In this document: in pieces, positions 11,581-23,387 of the stretch
How the letters are laid out: every line of letters begins with the position of its first letter
How positions within the stretch are numbered: the first letter of the stretch is position 1
Source: Sophora flavescens
Taxonomy: Eukaryota > Streptophyta > Magnoliopsida > Fabales > Fabaceae
DNA: 64,000 bases
Assembly: GCA_030762895.1 (NCBI GenBank)
Contig: CM061063.1
Coordinates: 214,932,103-214,996,102, forward strand
Direction: 5' to 3'
The notes under the pieces: generated by a model
Databases searched by the model: none
What the model was told of the DNA's origin: nothing
The model's input: the letters and a program-made list of their open reading frames with translations, nothing else
Position numbers and translations under genes: made by a program

Positions 11581-12788
11581 TCAGAAAAGATGTGGGTATC
11601 GTTGTTGCATATCTGCTTCACGTTCCCAAGTAGCATCTCCTGTAGTTCCATCCCATATGACCTTAACCAAAGGAATTTGTCTACCGCGAAGCTCCTTAAT
11701 CTCTTTATCTGCTATCCTTACAGGTAGAGCCTCATACTCTAGATTCTCTCGCAGTTGTATAGACTCGGACTCAATAACATGTGAAGGATCATGATAATAT
11801 TTTCTCAACTGAGAAACGTGAAAGACGTCATGAAGGTTAGCAAGGTTAGGTGTAATATGATAAGCTACTAGACCAATCCTTCGAAGAATCTGGAAAGGTC
11901 CGATGAATCTAGGAGTAAGTTTTCTAGTTTTGATAGCCCTGCTAATTCCGGTCTTCGGAGTGACTCTCAAAAATACGCGATCACCCTCCTGGAATTCTAA
12001 AGGTCTCCTTCTCTTGTTACTGTAGCTCCTTTGCCTATCATGTGCTTCCTTCATCTTTTCCCTTATCTTCCTAACTTGTTCCGTAGTCTGTTGCACCACA
12101 TCTGGATCCAAGACTTGATTTTCACCAATCTCATACCAACATAACGGTGTCCTACACTTCCTACCATACAAAGCCTCACATGGTGCCATCCCTATACTAC
12201 TGTGAAAACTATTGTTGTAAGTAAATTCAATCAATGGCAAGAACTCATCCCAACTGCCAGTGTGTTCCAAAACACAAGCTCTTAAAAGGTCCTCCAATGA
12301 TTGAATCGTCCTTTGACTGTCCATCCGTTTTGGGGATGATAAGCAGAACTCATCCTCAACTGTGTCCCTAAAGCATGGTGCAACTGTTTCCAAAATCTAG
12401 ATGTAAATCTAGGATCTCGGTCTGAGACAATGGTCGATGGCACACCATGCAACCTAACAACTTCTTTGACGTAGATTTGGGTCAACTTCTCCAAACTATA
12501 CCTTTCACCCATAGGTAAGAAGTGAGCACACTTCGTCAACCTATCAATGATAACCCAAATCGCATCATGTCTCTAAGGAGTTCGTCGTAGTCCAACCACA
12601 AAATTCATAGCGATGCAATCCCATTTCCATTCTGGGATATCTAATCATTGCAATAAACCAACTGGCTTTTGATGCTCTATCTTAGCCTTCTGACACACCA
12701 GGCAAGATAAAACATACTCTGCTACCTCTTTCTTCATCCTTGTCCACCAAAACAATTTCTTTAAATCCTGATACATTTTAGTGGATCC
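11581..12788 (-). pseudogene. Element B integrase with chromodomain (broken)
   Basis: The minus-strand fragments read as the C-terminal two thirds of a chromovirus integrase. From 12788 down they are: the CLVCQKAK part of the zinc-binding region, a core with IVSDRDPRFTSRFW and MSSAYHPQN, and a continuing frame (12393-11581) with YNNSFHSSIGMAPCEALYGRKCRTP. It ends in a chromodomain-like tail (ADKEIKELRGRQIPLVKVIW to TWEREADMQQRYPHLF). Chromodomains of this type are thought to guide integration to heterochromatin. The frame changes between 12282 and 12645 and has stops. Athila-like NA1 inserted within the zinc-binding region, so the N-terminal part continues at 18571. Confidence 0.88.
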
Positions 12789-12793
12789 AGGAT

Positions 12794-14078
12794 TGTTGGA
12801 CGAATCTGGGTAAGTATACCCAATCGTGCAAGTAATACGGTGGTGAGACCGGTTATCGTATCCACGGGGATTGGATGTCAATTACCAATTCACAAACTCA
12901 GCAACTATCTAGACTATGAAGAGAAATCAAAACAAACAAAACAAAGGAATAAAATCTTTTTGTATTAGTGAATAAAATCTAGCCTAAATCTACTAATAGA
13001 CCCTAATTCCTTAGGTGGCCTAGATTAATGAATTTGCATTAGGATTAGGTATTACGCGATTACTAGTAAACCAAACTCCATTCCTAGATGCAAGGGTTAC
13101 TAGGTGATTAAATTCAGTTCCGGTTTAATACGAATTTCCCAATTGCATACCAAAACACTAATCGAGTCATGGGGGTGCTAGCCACAACAAGCATTAAGCA
13201 TGGAAAATCAATCACTAATACGAAGGCATGAACACAGAATAATCAGTCAAGGCAAATACATAATAATCAGTTTGATTACATCTAATCCCAACAAACGGGA
13301 TTTAGCTACTCATAAAAGAGAAAACCAAACCAGAAAAGCAGTAGAGAAAGGAAGAAAGGGAGAACTCCATTGAAGCTTCCCACTGTCGTCACAGCAACCC
13401 CCTAACTCAGCTCCCTTTTAGGGTTGGAACCCTAGTCCAGCCGCAGCCTCCAAGTGCCTCCAAGTGCCCCCTCTCTCTAAAAACTCAAAACTGCTCATTC
13501 TACCCTAAAACAACAACTTATACCAATCAGACTCTGCGCGCGCTCGCAAGGCGAGACCTAGCTCGCGAGGCGAATGTTAAAATTCTGGTCTTCAGAGATT
13601 GGATCTCTCGCGAGGCGAGACAGTAAGGTTCTTCTCAAATACGCCCGTTATGAGTATCAGGACCTGGGCGTGATGGCTTCTGGTCCTCAGGCTCGCGGGG
13701 CGAGACATGGTTCGCGTGGCGAGACATAAATGGTTGCATTCTCTGGCACAGTCAGCCTTCAGTCTCGCGAGGCGAGTAGCCTCTCGCGGGGCGAACATTT
13801 CCCGTGACAGCTTCTGACTTTTGCCTTCTGCTCTGCTTGATCCTGGCCGTGATGGGCTCTGCTTGGCTCATTTTCTTCACTTTTCAAGCTCTATTTCATC
13901 CAAGCTCCATCAAGGCTAATTCTGAGCATTTTTCCTTAAATTCTTGCAAAACAACACCACGAAACCGCTTCACCCGTTCCAAGGGAAAAACTAACTAAAA
14001 TCAAATAAAGAATGCCTAATCTATATGAAAAATGCATGCAAAAGTGTACAGGAAACATGATGTAAAATCACACTATCA
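12794..14078 (-). repeat. 3' LTR of NA1
   Basis: On the minus strand it starts TGATAGTGTGATTT at 14078 and ends at 12794. A CpG-rich palindrome array of CTCGCGAGGCGAG-type units lies at 13535-13810, directly upstream of a TATAAG site at 13517-13522. Relative to the right LTR, 143 bp are missing near 12980. The homologous segment is also present in both NA2 LTRs, so this is a deletion here. Confidence 0.88.
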
Positions 14079-15878
14079 AATCACCCCAAGCTTATTCAAT
14101 TGCTTGTCCTCAAGAAATCACTAAGGCCAGAAGAGATGTATAATCAAAGCATGGATAGTGAACCAAGAACCCGAGTAAACAATCCAAGTAACAGGCATTT
14201 CAAATAATTCAGCAAGAGACAATCAATTCAAGTCCAATTAGAGGCTTAGGTTTCTTAGACTCATATTCCCACTGATTCGGGAACTCTTTCTCACATGAAG
14301 ATCACCCCAAGCTTGTTCATTTTCTTGGCTCTCTTTCTAACCTCACTCAAGTGTTTAGGGGTATATGACAATTCGCTCTATTATCCTCAAGGAATGAATT
14401 CTACCATAGGCTTGACTATCAACCAAATCTCTACTTTATTAATGAAAACAATTAAGAATCAAGAGGTATTTCGCTTTGGTTGTAACGTGGCCATGGGATT
14501 AATCGTTAGGTGGGGAAGTCAAGAAAAGGACATTTCAAAAGGCTACACAAAATCAAGCATTGTAAAACATGACCTTCTAAAATACCTTTTTGGGTTTTGA
14601 TTTACTTTTCCACCTTTCTTCATTTCTTTTGTTTTATTTCTCATTTCTTTTTGCCACCCCCTTCTCTATATTTTTGTTTTATTTTTCTTTTGTTTTTCTT
14701 TTATTTGGAGAAGAGAAGATTTTCAGCTCAAGAGAAATATTTTTCTGATTTTCTCATCCCATATTTTTTTCAACTACCTTTTTACCCTTTTTGTGCAATA
14801 CTTTAGAAGGTCTCTCATAAGCATCATTCATCAAAATTTTTCAAGGGATCAAGAAAAGTATTTTATTCTTTCAATCTCAAAATTGGGCAACTAAGGGGTA
14901 GCATTTCATCAATCAAAACTCAGAAGGCCGGAAAAAAAAATACCTAGTGCCTCAATCATTTTCAAAAATCTTTAAGCATTGAAACTATTTCAAGTCAAGT
15001 TCTAGAGAATACAAACCAAGGGGAATAACACTCTAACACAAGGAATGGGGTAAATTTAGTGAGTACCCCTTTTGGCTCAAAATCTCACATTTTAGTTGTT
15101 CAAAAATCAATGAGAAACACAAATCTATAGAACCATATGCTAATTATCAACTATCAAAAGATTATCTCAAAAATTTTTATTTGTAGCCTTATCACAAGAA
15201 TAAAAAAAAATGGGTTCAAAAATTCACTATCTCCATTTATTTGCCACTTAGTTCTCAAAATTGGATGCAAAATCTAAGCAAGGGCAATCGAATCATGTGA
15301 TCATGCAAAACTATCATGGAAAACTATATGAATGCAACATGAAAAATGCAAATGCAAAATACCCCTACCCCGAGCTTAAGAATTTACATTGTCCCCAATG
15401 TAAACAATCAAGTTGGAAAGAGGAGAAAAATGGAACGACTTACCGAGGCGGTAGCGGGTGCTGGCTCTCATTCCAGTCAGAAATTTGTTGGGAAATGCAT
15501 CACAGCCGTGAGCCTCATCACGTCAAGCCGTGATCAATTCTGATCCATGGGTGTTGGCCTGTCACGGCCGTGAACCCCATCACGGCGAGGCCGTGATGCT
15601 CTCTGCTCTTCAGGGTCTTCTCATCACGTCCGTGATGTGGATCACGACTGGGCCGTGATCCTTTCTGGTCTTCATGATTAGCTTATCAGGACCGTGACCA
15701 GTGTCACGGCCTGGGCGTGATGGTTGATGCCTTTGCTCTTTTCCTTGTCTTCTTACTCTCCCTTCGTTCTTTCCCTGAAATCACTTGGCAATTTTATTAG
15801 TAAAAGAAAACTCTTGATCTTCTCAAATTATTCAAGAGTTAAAATCAAAAATAAAAACTACTAAGAAAATGAAAATAA
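14079..15878 (-). other. NA1 3' non-coding interior
   Basis: No conserved frame was seen. The strand-specific motif AAGCTTGGGGTGAT occurs next to the LTR (14079-14093) and again at 14301-14312. A related copy lies at 15363-15375, next to a conserved ACATTGTCCCCAATGT palindrome. A pyrimidine-rich run is at 14600-14720. A block of TCACGGCCGTGA-type palindromes occupies 15483-15723. The same layout recurs in NA2 at 24838-26722. Confidence 0.65.
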
Positions 15879-16994
15879 CTAAAGAGAAGGGTTAAGAAAC
15901 TTGGGTTGCCTCCCAATAAGCGCTTCTTTAACGTCACTAGCTTGACTTATTGAAAAGCATCCACCTGGATCCCATAGCTTGTGATATAAGGACCAAGGGG
16001 TGCTCAAGATGTGAGATCCTCCACCCGGATCCCATGGTTTATGGAGTGGCGGCTGCAGCAGTAATATGACTCTGGCCACAATCCCACCTAGCCAGTGTGT
16101 GAAAACTCCATCGACCTCTACAATTATGAACTCACTTCCTCTCGGGTCAAATGATGTTTTCACGAGGAAGTGTGCCAGACAAGTGGAAGGGACTAACTTA
16201 CCAGTGTCCACACATGCATGCAAGCCAACATATTTGTCCAATGCAGAAAATTCAGATTCCTTAGCAAGCATGGTGGAGTCCACTACCACTTCATCTTCGT
16301 TTTGAACTATCCCCAAAACCAGATTTTGCCCAAATTGTGCTTCATCTGACTCATGTACTAACTGTTTGCAAATCTCCTCAACTTGCATTTTGAAGTTTTG
16401 CTTCACAGTTTCGATACTGTCACAATTGGCTCTTGCCTTGGCCTCAGAGGTGGATAGTTCTTGGGAATACTGTTCTAAAGCAGCCTTCAACGGTGTTTGC
16501 TCCTTCCATTCTCATTCCTCTTCTTGTTGCACTTCTAGCACCACCACTTCATCTTCATTCATGTCCATGCTAGCCAATAGATTCTCTTCAGTTTGAATTC
16601 CATGTGGCTTTTCTGCTAGTAATTTAAAAAATTCACTGGCTTGTTCTTCCAACTTCTGAAAGATGTCTCTTAGCGATGCCATTATATTACTAGCCTTTTT
16701 CCCTGCTCGCATCTCAGCCTTCTGAATCATGGAACTAATTTCCTCCTGGCTACGCTCTATGCTCAAGCTCAGAGGATAAGCATCTATATCCCAAAGAATC
16801 TCTAGCAGATCAAGATCCAGCTTGAAGTGTGGTGGTGGTTGCAAGGATGACAAATAGGACTGCCATTCCTCCTTGGAGTAAATCTTCACGTGCTTAACAG
16901 TGATACCATCAAACACGATCCAGTCAAGTTGAGCTTCCCAAGTTGGATGGTAATGATAGTCCATGTGTTTCCTTGCCCTTGCACAAACAAACAC
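15879..16994 (-). CDS. Unrecognised ORF carried by NA1 (one in-frame stop)
   Basis: A minus-strand frame runs from ATG at 16994 (a second Met is 10 codons later) to 15879, about 372 codons. It is interrupted by a single TGA at 16509-16511. I do not recognise the product. The first half includes HYHPTWEAQLDWIVFDG and a long charged, helix-prone stretch around IQKAEMRAGKKASNIMASLR that looks like coiled coil. The second half is also helical (LKAALEQYSQELSTSEAKAR), then holds a VVVDSTMLAKESEF to FIIVEVDGVFTHWLGG globular-looking part and two copies of HK-WDPGG. The end (SDVKEALIGRQPKF) is the translation of a conserved Athila 3' block also present in NA2. It occupies the place of gag-protease. 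No zinc knuckle or protease motif is visible. Confidence 0.5.
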
Positions 16995-17112
16995 TCAAAA
17001 GAAAAAAATCATATCTGTACAGAGAAAATGTCAAATTTATATACAGAAAAATAAAAGATAAAAATGTCTAAATTAGTTGCCTCCTTTGTTACTAATGATA
17101 TTGGCAAAACCA

Positions 17113-17131
17113 ATCCCAGGCAACGGCGCCA
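17113..17131 (-). other. NA1 primer-binding site (tRNA-Asp type)
   Basis: On the minus strand TGGCGCCGTTGCC follows the right LTR after a short spacer. It is complementary to the 3' end of plant tRNA-Asp, the usual Athila primer. Confidence 0.85.
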
Positions 17132-17137
17132 AAAACT

Positions 17138-18565
17138 TGTTGGACGGATCTGGGCAAGTATACCCAGTCGTGCAAGTAATACGGTGGTGAGACCGGTTAT
17201 CGTATCCACGGGGATTGGATGTCAATTACCAATTCACAAACTCAGCAACTATCTAGACTATGAAGGGAAATCAAAACAAACAAAACAAAGGAATAAAATC
17301 TTTTTGTATTTTTGTCGAACACTTGGAATGCAAAAAGGATATGTTGGGACTAGACTTCACCAAACCTCTGCCTCATGCACTACCAGGACTAGATACCTCC
17401 CATTCATGCTTCAAATATTAAAATCAATCCGCTAAACTACTCAAGCCCCGATTCCTCGTATGACAAGAGCCTAAATCCACTAATAGACCCTAATTCCTTA
17501 GGTGGCCTAGATTAATGAATTTGCATTAGGATTAGGGATTACGCAATTACTAGTAAACCAAACTCCATTCCTAGATGCAACGGTTACTAGGTGATTAAAT
17601 TCAGTTCCGGTTTAATGCGAATTTCCCAATTGCATACCAAAACACTAATCGAGTCATGGGGGTGCTAGCCACAACAAGCATTAAGCATGAAAAATCAATC
17701 ACTAATACGAAGGCATGAACACAGAATAATCAGTCAAGGCAAATGCATAATAATCAGTTTGATTACATCTAATCCCAACAAACGGGATTTAGCTACTCAT
17801 AAAAGAGAAAACCAAACCAGAAAAGCAGTAGAGAAAGGAAGAAAGGGAGAACTCCATTGAAGCTTCCCACTGTCGTCACAGCAACCCCCTAACTCAGCTC
17901 CCTTTTAGGGTTGGAACCCTAGTCCAGCCGCAGCCTCCAAGTGCCTCCAAGTGCCCCCTCTCTCTAAAAACTCAAAACTGCTCATTCTACCCTAAAACAA
18001 CAACTTATACCAATCAGACTCTGCGCGCGCTCGCAAGGCGAGACCTGGCTCGCGAGGCGAATGTTAAAATTCTGGTCTTCGGAGATTGGATCTCTCGCGA
18101 GGTGAGACAGTAAGGTTCTTCTCAAATACGCTCGTGATGGGTATTAGGGCCTGGGCGTGATGGCTTCTGGTCCTCAGGCTTGCGGGGCGAGACATGGTTC
18201 GCGTGGCGAGACATAAATGGTTGCATTCTCTGGCACAGTCAGCCTTCAGTCTCGCGAGGCGAGTAGCCTCTCGCGGGGCGAACATTTCCCGTGACAGCTT
18301 CTAACTTTTGCCTTCTGCTCTGCTTGATCCTGGCCGTGATGGGCTCTACTTGGCTCATTTTCTTCACTGTTCAAGCTCTATTTCATCCAAGCTCCATCAA
18401 GGCTAATTCTGAGCATTTTTCCTTAAATTCCTGCAAAACAACACCACGAAACCGCTTCACCCGTTCCAAGGGAAAAACTAACTAAAATCAAATAAAGAAT
18501 GCCTAATCTATATGGAAAATGCATGCAAAAGTGTACAGGAAACATGATGTAAAATCACACTATCA
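17138..18565 (-). repeat. 5' LTR of NA1
   Basis: This is the full-length version (1428 bp) of the NA1 LTR. It ends in ACTATCA on the plus strand next to target duplication AGGAT. It has the CTCGCGAGG array at 18023-18292 and a TATAAG box at 18004-18009 (minus strand). Small frames within it (18064-18285 and 18291-18485) are array translations, not genes. Confidence 0.88.
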
Positions 18566-18570
18566 AGGAT

Positions 18571-20560
18571 GAATACTCAACTTACTCTTATGTGCTTCTT
18601 CTAATATCCCTCCCTAAGTTCTAAATCCTCTGACACACATATTCTATCCCTAAACCTCAGTACACCATTTGTTCCTCTACTAAACTCAGAAATTTTACCC
18701 TCATCTATACCTCTACTTATCTCATGTAGATATGGATCCTGAGCCTGTTTATCCTTAAGATCTCTCATAAAATCACTACTAATAGTGATCATACCTAAGA
18801 AAATTTTATCCTCAACCAACTCCATTCCTAAGTTCAAATCTCTGAACTGTTCCAGTAATTCCAACTCTTTAACCATCATTGCGGACACATGCAATGATTT
18901 CCTACTCAGGGCATCCACTACTATATTTGTCTTCCCAGGATGGTATAGTAAATCAAACTCATATTCTTTGATAAACTCCATCCATCTTCGTTGTCTCATA
19001 TTCAACTCCTTTTGGTCGAACATATACTTCAGACTTTTATGGTCACTATAAACATTAAATTTTGCTTCAAATAGAAAGTGTCGCCATATTTTTAATGCGA
19101 ACACTATGGCTTCTAATTCCAAATCACGAGTCGGATAGTTCCTCTCATGAATTCTCAATTGTCGGGAAGCATAAGCCACCACTCTTCCCTCTTGCATTAG
19201 AACACAACCTAAACCTTGGTATGACGCATCACAGTATACGTCAAACTGTCCTAATGGATCCGGTAAAGTCAACACAGGTGATGTAGTCAACCTTTCCTTT
19301 AGCTTTTGGAAACTCTGCTCACAGTTGTCCGCCCATACAAAAGCTGTATTTTTCCTCGTCAACTGCGTCATAGACAACGCAATCTTCGAGAAACCCTCTA
19401 TAAACCTCCGATAATATCCAGCTAACCCTAGAACACTTCGTACTTCACTTACTGACTTAGGCCGTTCCCATTTAAGAACTGCCTCAACCTTTGATGGATC
19501 TACTGTTATACCTTCCTTGTTGATCACATGTCCAAGAAATTGGACTTCTTCCATCCAAAACTCACACTTGGAAAGTTTAGCATAAAGCTGCCTATCCTTG
19601 AGAACTTGCAGCACTATCCTTTAATGTTTCTCATGATCTTCCCATGTATGAGAATAGATAAGGATGTCGTCGATGAATACAACAACAAACTTATCAAGGA
19701 ACAGTCAAAATATCTGGTTCATATAATCCATGAACACTGCTGGCGCGTTAGTCACACCAAACGCATCACTAAATACTTGTAGTGTCCATACCTTGTCCTA
19801 AAATCCGTTTTTAGTATATCATACTTCTTTACTCTAATCTGATGGTATCCAGATCTCATATCAATCTTGGAAAATACTCCTGCTCCTTTCAATTGATCCA
19901 TCAAATCATCTATCCTAGGCAACGGATACTTATTCTTAATTGTTACCTTGTTTAACTGTCTATAATCCGTGCACAACCTAGCACTTCCATCTTTCTTCTT
20001 AACAAACAACATCGGAGCTCCCCATGGTGAAACACTCGGCCTTATGAACTCTTTTCCCAACATATCATCCAACTGTTTCTTCAACTCCGCCAATTCTATA
20101 GGTGACATATGATAAGGCGCCATAGATATAGGTCCCGTCCTTGGTACAAGATCTATGGTGAATTCCACTTCTCGTTCTGGTGGTAAACCTGGAACGTCGG
20201 GAGGGAAAACTTCAGGAAACTCTCTCACAATAGGCATAGAATCTATACTAGAGGTCTCAATAGTTTCCACTGTGAACAGCATCACGTACTGCCGAGAATC
20301 GTCACTCCTCATGGATACTCCTTCATTGGCAGAGACTATACTAGAAGACTCAAGAAATGATAAGGTCTTACTAGAACAGTCTAGCATTACATGGTTAGCC
20401 GAAAGCCAATCCATGCCAAGAATAACATCTATCTGTTGCATAGGCAAACAAACAAGGTCTACAATAAATGTCCTATTCTCAACAACTATAGGGCACTGTA
20501 AACAAATAGACATAGTAGTCAAAGGATTACTAGTTGGAGTAGATATTGTAAGGGTATAAG
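18571..20560 (-). pseudogene. Element B protease end, reverse transcriptase and RNase H (broken)
   Basis: Read on the minus strand from 20560, the fragment begins in the second half of a gypsy protease (DVILGMDWLSANH). The RT follows (FIRPSVSPWGAP, LCTDYRQLNKVTIKNKYPLP, KIDMRSGYHQI). The frame is lost near 19770. The catalytic FIDDI motif sits at 19661-19679 but is flanked by stops near 19700 and 19621. A clean frame (19614-18601) then covers the thumb and RNase H: FLGHVINKEGI, FDVYCDASYQGLGCVL and YSDHKSLKYMF. Near 18600 a further frameshift precedes the integrase start, which is cut by NA1. The protease catalytic Asp, gag and primer site are deleted upstream. Confidence 0.9.
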
Positions 20561-23387
20561 GTACTTATTTACACAACTTGCTTATAACTAACGGAAAACA
20601 AAACATCTTATGTGACTCACTGGCCCTAAACTAACTAAGCTACATTATTAGGATCAGTAGGTTGTTCTTCAGTGTCAACTTCATACGGAACGTCGTTCAA
20701 CTCTTCAACAATCTCCGTCTCGTATGGGGTTCCATCCATCTCCTCAGTAACATAGTCGTCCATCTAGTCTTCTAACGTAACAAAGTAGACATGCACAAAA
20801 ATACAGAAATAGGGAGATAAGAAACAGTTCTATCATCATAAGTGGAAAATATTCATAGCATATAATACAATAATAGTCACAAACATGCATCACTCAAAAT
20901 CTACAATCATCCATCCTTTATAACATCATCCTCTACCCTCCAACTCATGCAACTAAACCTTTATGCTGACGTGGCCACTATTAATCCTGTCACACATCCC
21001 TCGTTAGGAATGTCAGTCAGTCGTCCAAGTGACACGTTCCCCACGCCGGTGCACATTCTCATCCATGGTGAGAATGCTCATGCAAAGCAATGACACTATA
21101 GCTGCATAGTACCGTCGGTGCACACCCTGATTCTCTCTCTCACTCTATCAACGGTGCTCATGCATAGCAATGACACTATAGTTGCACAACTTAACTTCTA
21201 TTTTGGAACGGTCCACGAGAACTTCGGACCTCGTGTATCTCAAATACACGGTTATGAACAACAATGCAACACACGATTCTCACTGACTTTTATCAATAAC
21301 AACCTAGTACCTCAAGCTTTTCCTCATAACCTCCACTTACACTCTATATCACATCACTTCTATAAAATAATAGCGAGGCACCTCTAATTCATATTCAAAA
21401 CTCTCACCCAAACAAAATACCTCCGAGCAATATATATCTTTCCTTAAAATCATCTAAGCAGAGTATTAAATTAAACCCAGGCAGATCATGCATAACACAT
21501 TAATCAACAGAATATTCAAATATCTCAATATTATATAAGGCAATTTATCACAACCAACTCATAATGGTCCAACCAAATAAATAACAAAGTCAGACTCTGT
21601 CACGGCCGTGACAGACAACAAAGGCAAGTCATATTCTGTCACGGTCTGGTCATGATAGCCATCACGGCCGTGACAGACACTGAACATCCTCAATATTCTA
21701 AATATTCAAACACCGCAATAAAACGTCACATGCAGATGGAATACCTCAACCAGCGGATCACAAACAGTCAAAAGTAAATAATTCAGACATCCTTAAATAG
21801 GAATAATTGACCTAAGGCGATAAACCTACAATTCCCAAATCGTCATTGGTATTACGGAAAAGGTTCCAATACGATTTTGGTATTGTCGATTACTCGACCA
21901 CTAGTAGGGTTTAGGTCGCCCTACACCATTATTATAAATTATATACTACTTATCGGTTCCGACAATGGAATGGTTCTTTCTCCCACCTGAGTTATCACCG
22001 CAAACACGCACACGACGATCCTTGTTATCCCGCCACGAGTTAACACAACCACCTTCAACCAAACAACATAACTATAATTAATCAACTAACAACCATCTAT
22101 GACACTTTAGGGTTAGGTTCGGCCAAGACTTAGAAAATAGGTTTAGGATTATCTTCTTAATGCCATCTTTTGGATCCTAGTTACTAGAGTCTTAACTAAC
22201 ATAGATTACTTATTACAAGACTAAAATTTGAAACAAAATCCTCTAACCTTTAGGGTTAGGGTTTCGGCCAAGGGCTGACTTTTAGGGTTCAAAATCCTTA
22301 AAATTTCTAATCATGATTAAGTCATAGCTTAATGGTCCTTAATCAACCAAGATCATAGATTAGTGGCTAAACCACTAAATCTTAAACTCAAAACTTCCTA
22401 ACTCTCATACTAAGATTCGGCCTCAACATGTTCATAAGGCTAGGGTTTTTAGGAAATAAATTTTTGATTACATCATGCTCTTGGATTTAGATAATATGCA
22501 TGATATCAAGAATATAGAAAGTGGTTTCAACATCATGAGATTTTTCTAGAATTTATTATGACTTTTCAAAGTTCTAGGTTTTGAAACTTAAAAGTGATGA
22601 ACAAATATGAAATAAACTTTGAATCAAGAAATTTATTGAAGAACATATATATGATTAAGGAAGAAGATTAGGATTCACCTCTTGAAGATCAAAGACAAAG
22701 GAAATCCAAGAACTTGCTTCACAATTTGATGCTAAAAGACTTATAACTTAAGAGTTTTTGAGAGAAAGGCAATAGGAAGAAAATGAAATGTGAGGGAGGG
22801 TATTTATAGAGATGGGTGGCTCCATCTTGGAAGGATCTAGAAAGGATGAGTTGTCTTGTTCAAAGGATTGAAATGCAAATACTTCCTAGGGACAATTTTG
22901 CAAAGATTCCAAAAGTATAAGGACTATTTTGCAAATTGCCAATAAATTGTAATGATGACTATTTGCCACATTAAATGTGGTATTATCTTGACTATTTTGG
23001 GCTGATTTTGTCATAAGATATTTTAGGAAGAATCAAGAAGAGTTTAGAACATTATAGAAGATGGTAGAATAATGTAGAATCATGTAGAAGAATGTAGAAC
23101 ATTCTAGAACATTCTTGGCTCATCCAAAAATTATGAGGGCAGCCCCTTCTCCCTCATGGGCTTGCGCATGGGCCTAATATATTTGGGCTTGGATTCATTT
23201 TTGTGGGTCCCACTAAAAGATTTAAGCTTAAGTATGATATAGGAAACTTGTATGGTTACAAATAGGCTTCATGGAATTAATCCATGGACAAGAAATTTGG
23301 GCTTCATAGCCATGGTCCAATAAGAGGGTGGGAGCAAGGGTTCTGGCCCAATTCACTTAAAAAAAACTTAGAAACTAACTTAGGGAC
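20561..23387 (-). repeat. 5' LTR of element B, inner part (truncated)
   Basis: It corresponds to 8168-10995 of the intact LTR. Its inner edge is a deletion junction with microhomology AGGTACTTATTTAC, fused to protease. NA2 splits the outer part at 23383-23387 (GGGAC). The copy keeps the AGAA/heat-shock array (23036-23115) and the TATA box (22800-22808). A frame at 21118-21387 is LTR sequence, not a gene. Confidence 0.88.
23036..23115. promoter_or_regulatory. Heat-shock-element array in element B 5' LTR
   Basis: This is the same eight-unit AGAA array as at 10666-10745, with the perfect GAA/TTC four-unit element at 23096-23115. It is the promoter-side copy, about 230-310 bp upstream of the TATA box on the minus strand. 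Confidence 0.7.

Larger units (their letters stand above)
12794..18565 (-). mobile_element. Athila-like non-autonomous LTR retrotransposon NA1
   Basis: LTRs of 1285 bp (12794-14078) and 1428 bp (17138-18565) flank a 3-kb interior. The 5-bp target duplication AGGAT is present at 12789-12793 and 18566-18570. On the minus strand there is a tRNA-Asp primer site beside the right LTR and an AAGCTTGGGGTGAT polypurine tract beside the left one, so the element reads right to left. It has no gag, protease, RT or integrase. Its only long frame (15879-16994) is unrecognised. The LTRs are near-identical except for a 143-bp deletion in the left one, so the insertion is fairly recent. Confidence 0.9.

Noticed and set aside
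13592..13998. Open frames on both strands in the NA1 LTR, repeated at 18064-18485
   Set aside because: They translate the CTCGCG palindrome array and flanking LTR. Both strands are open because of composition, and the frames are not conserved as proteins in related LTRs.
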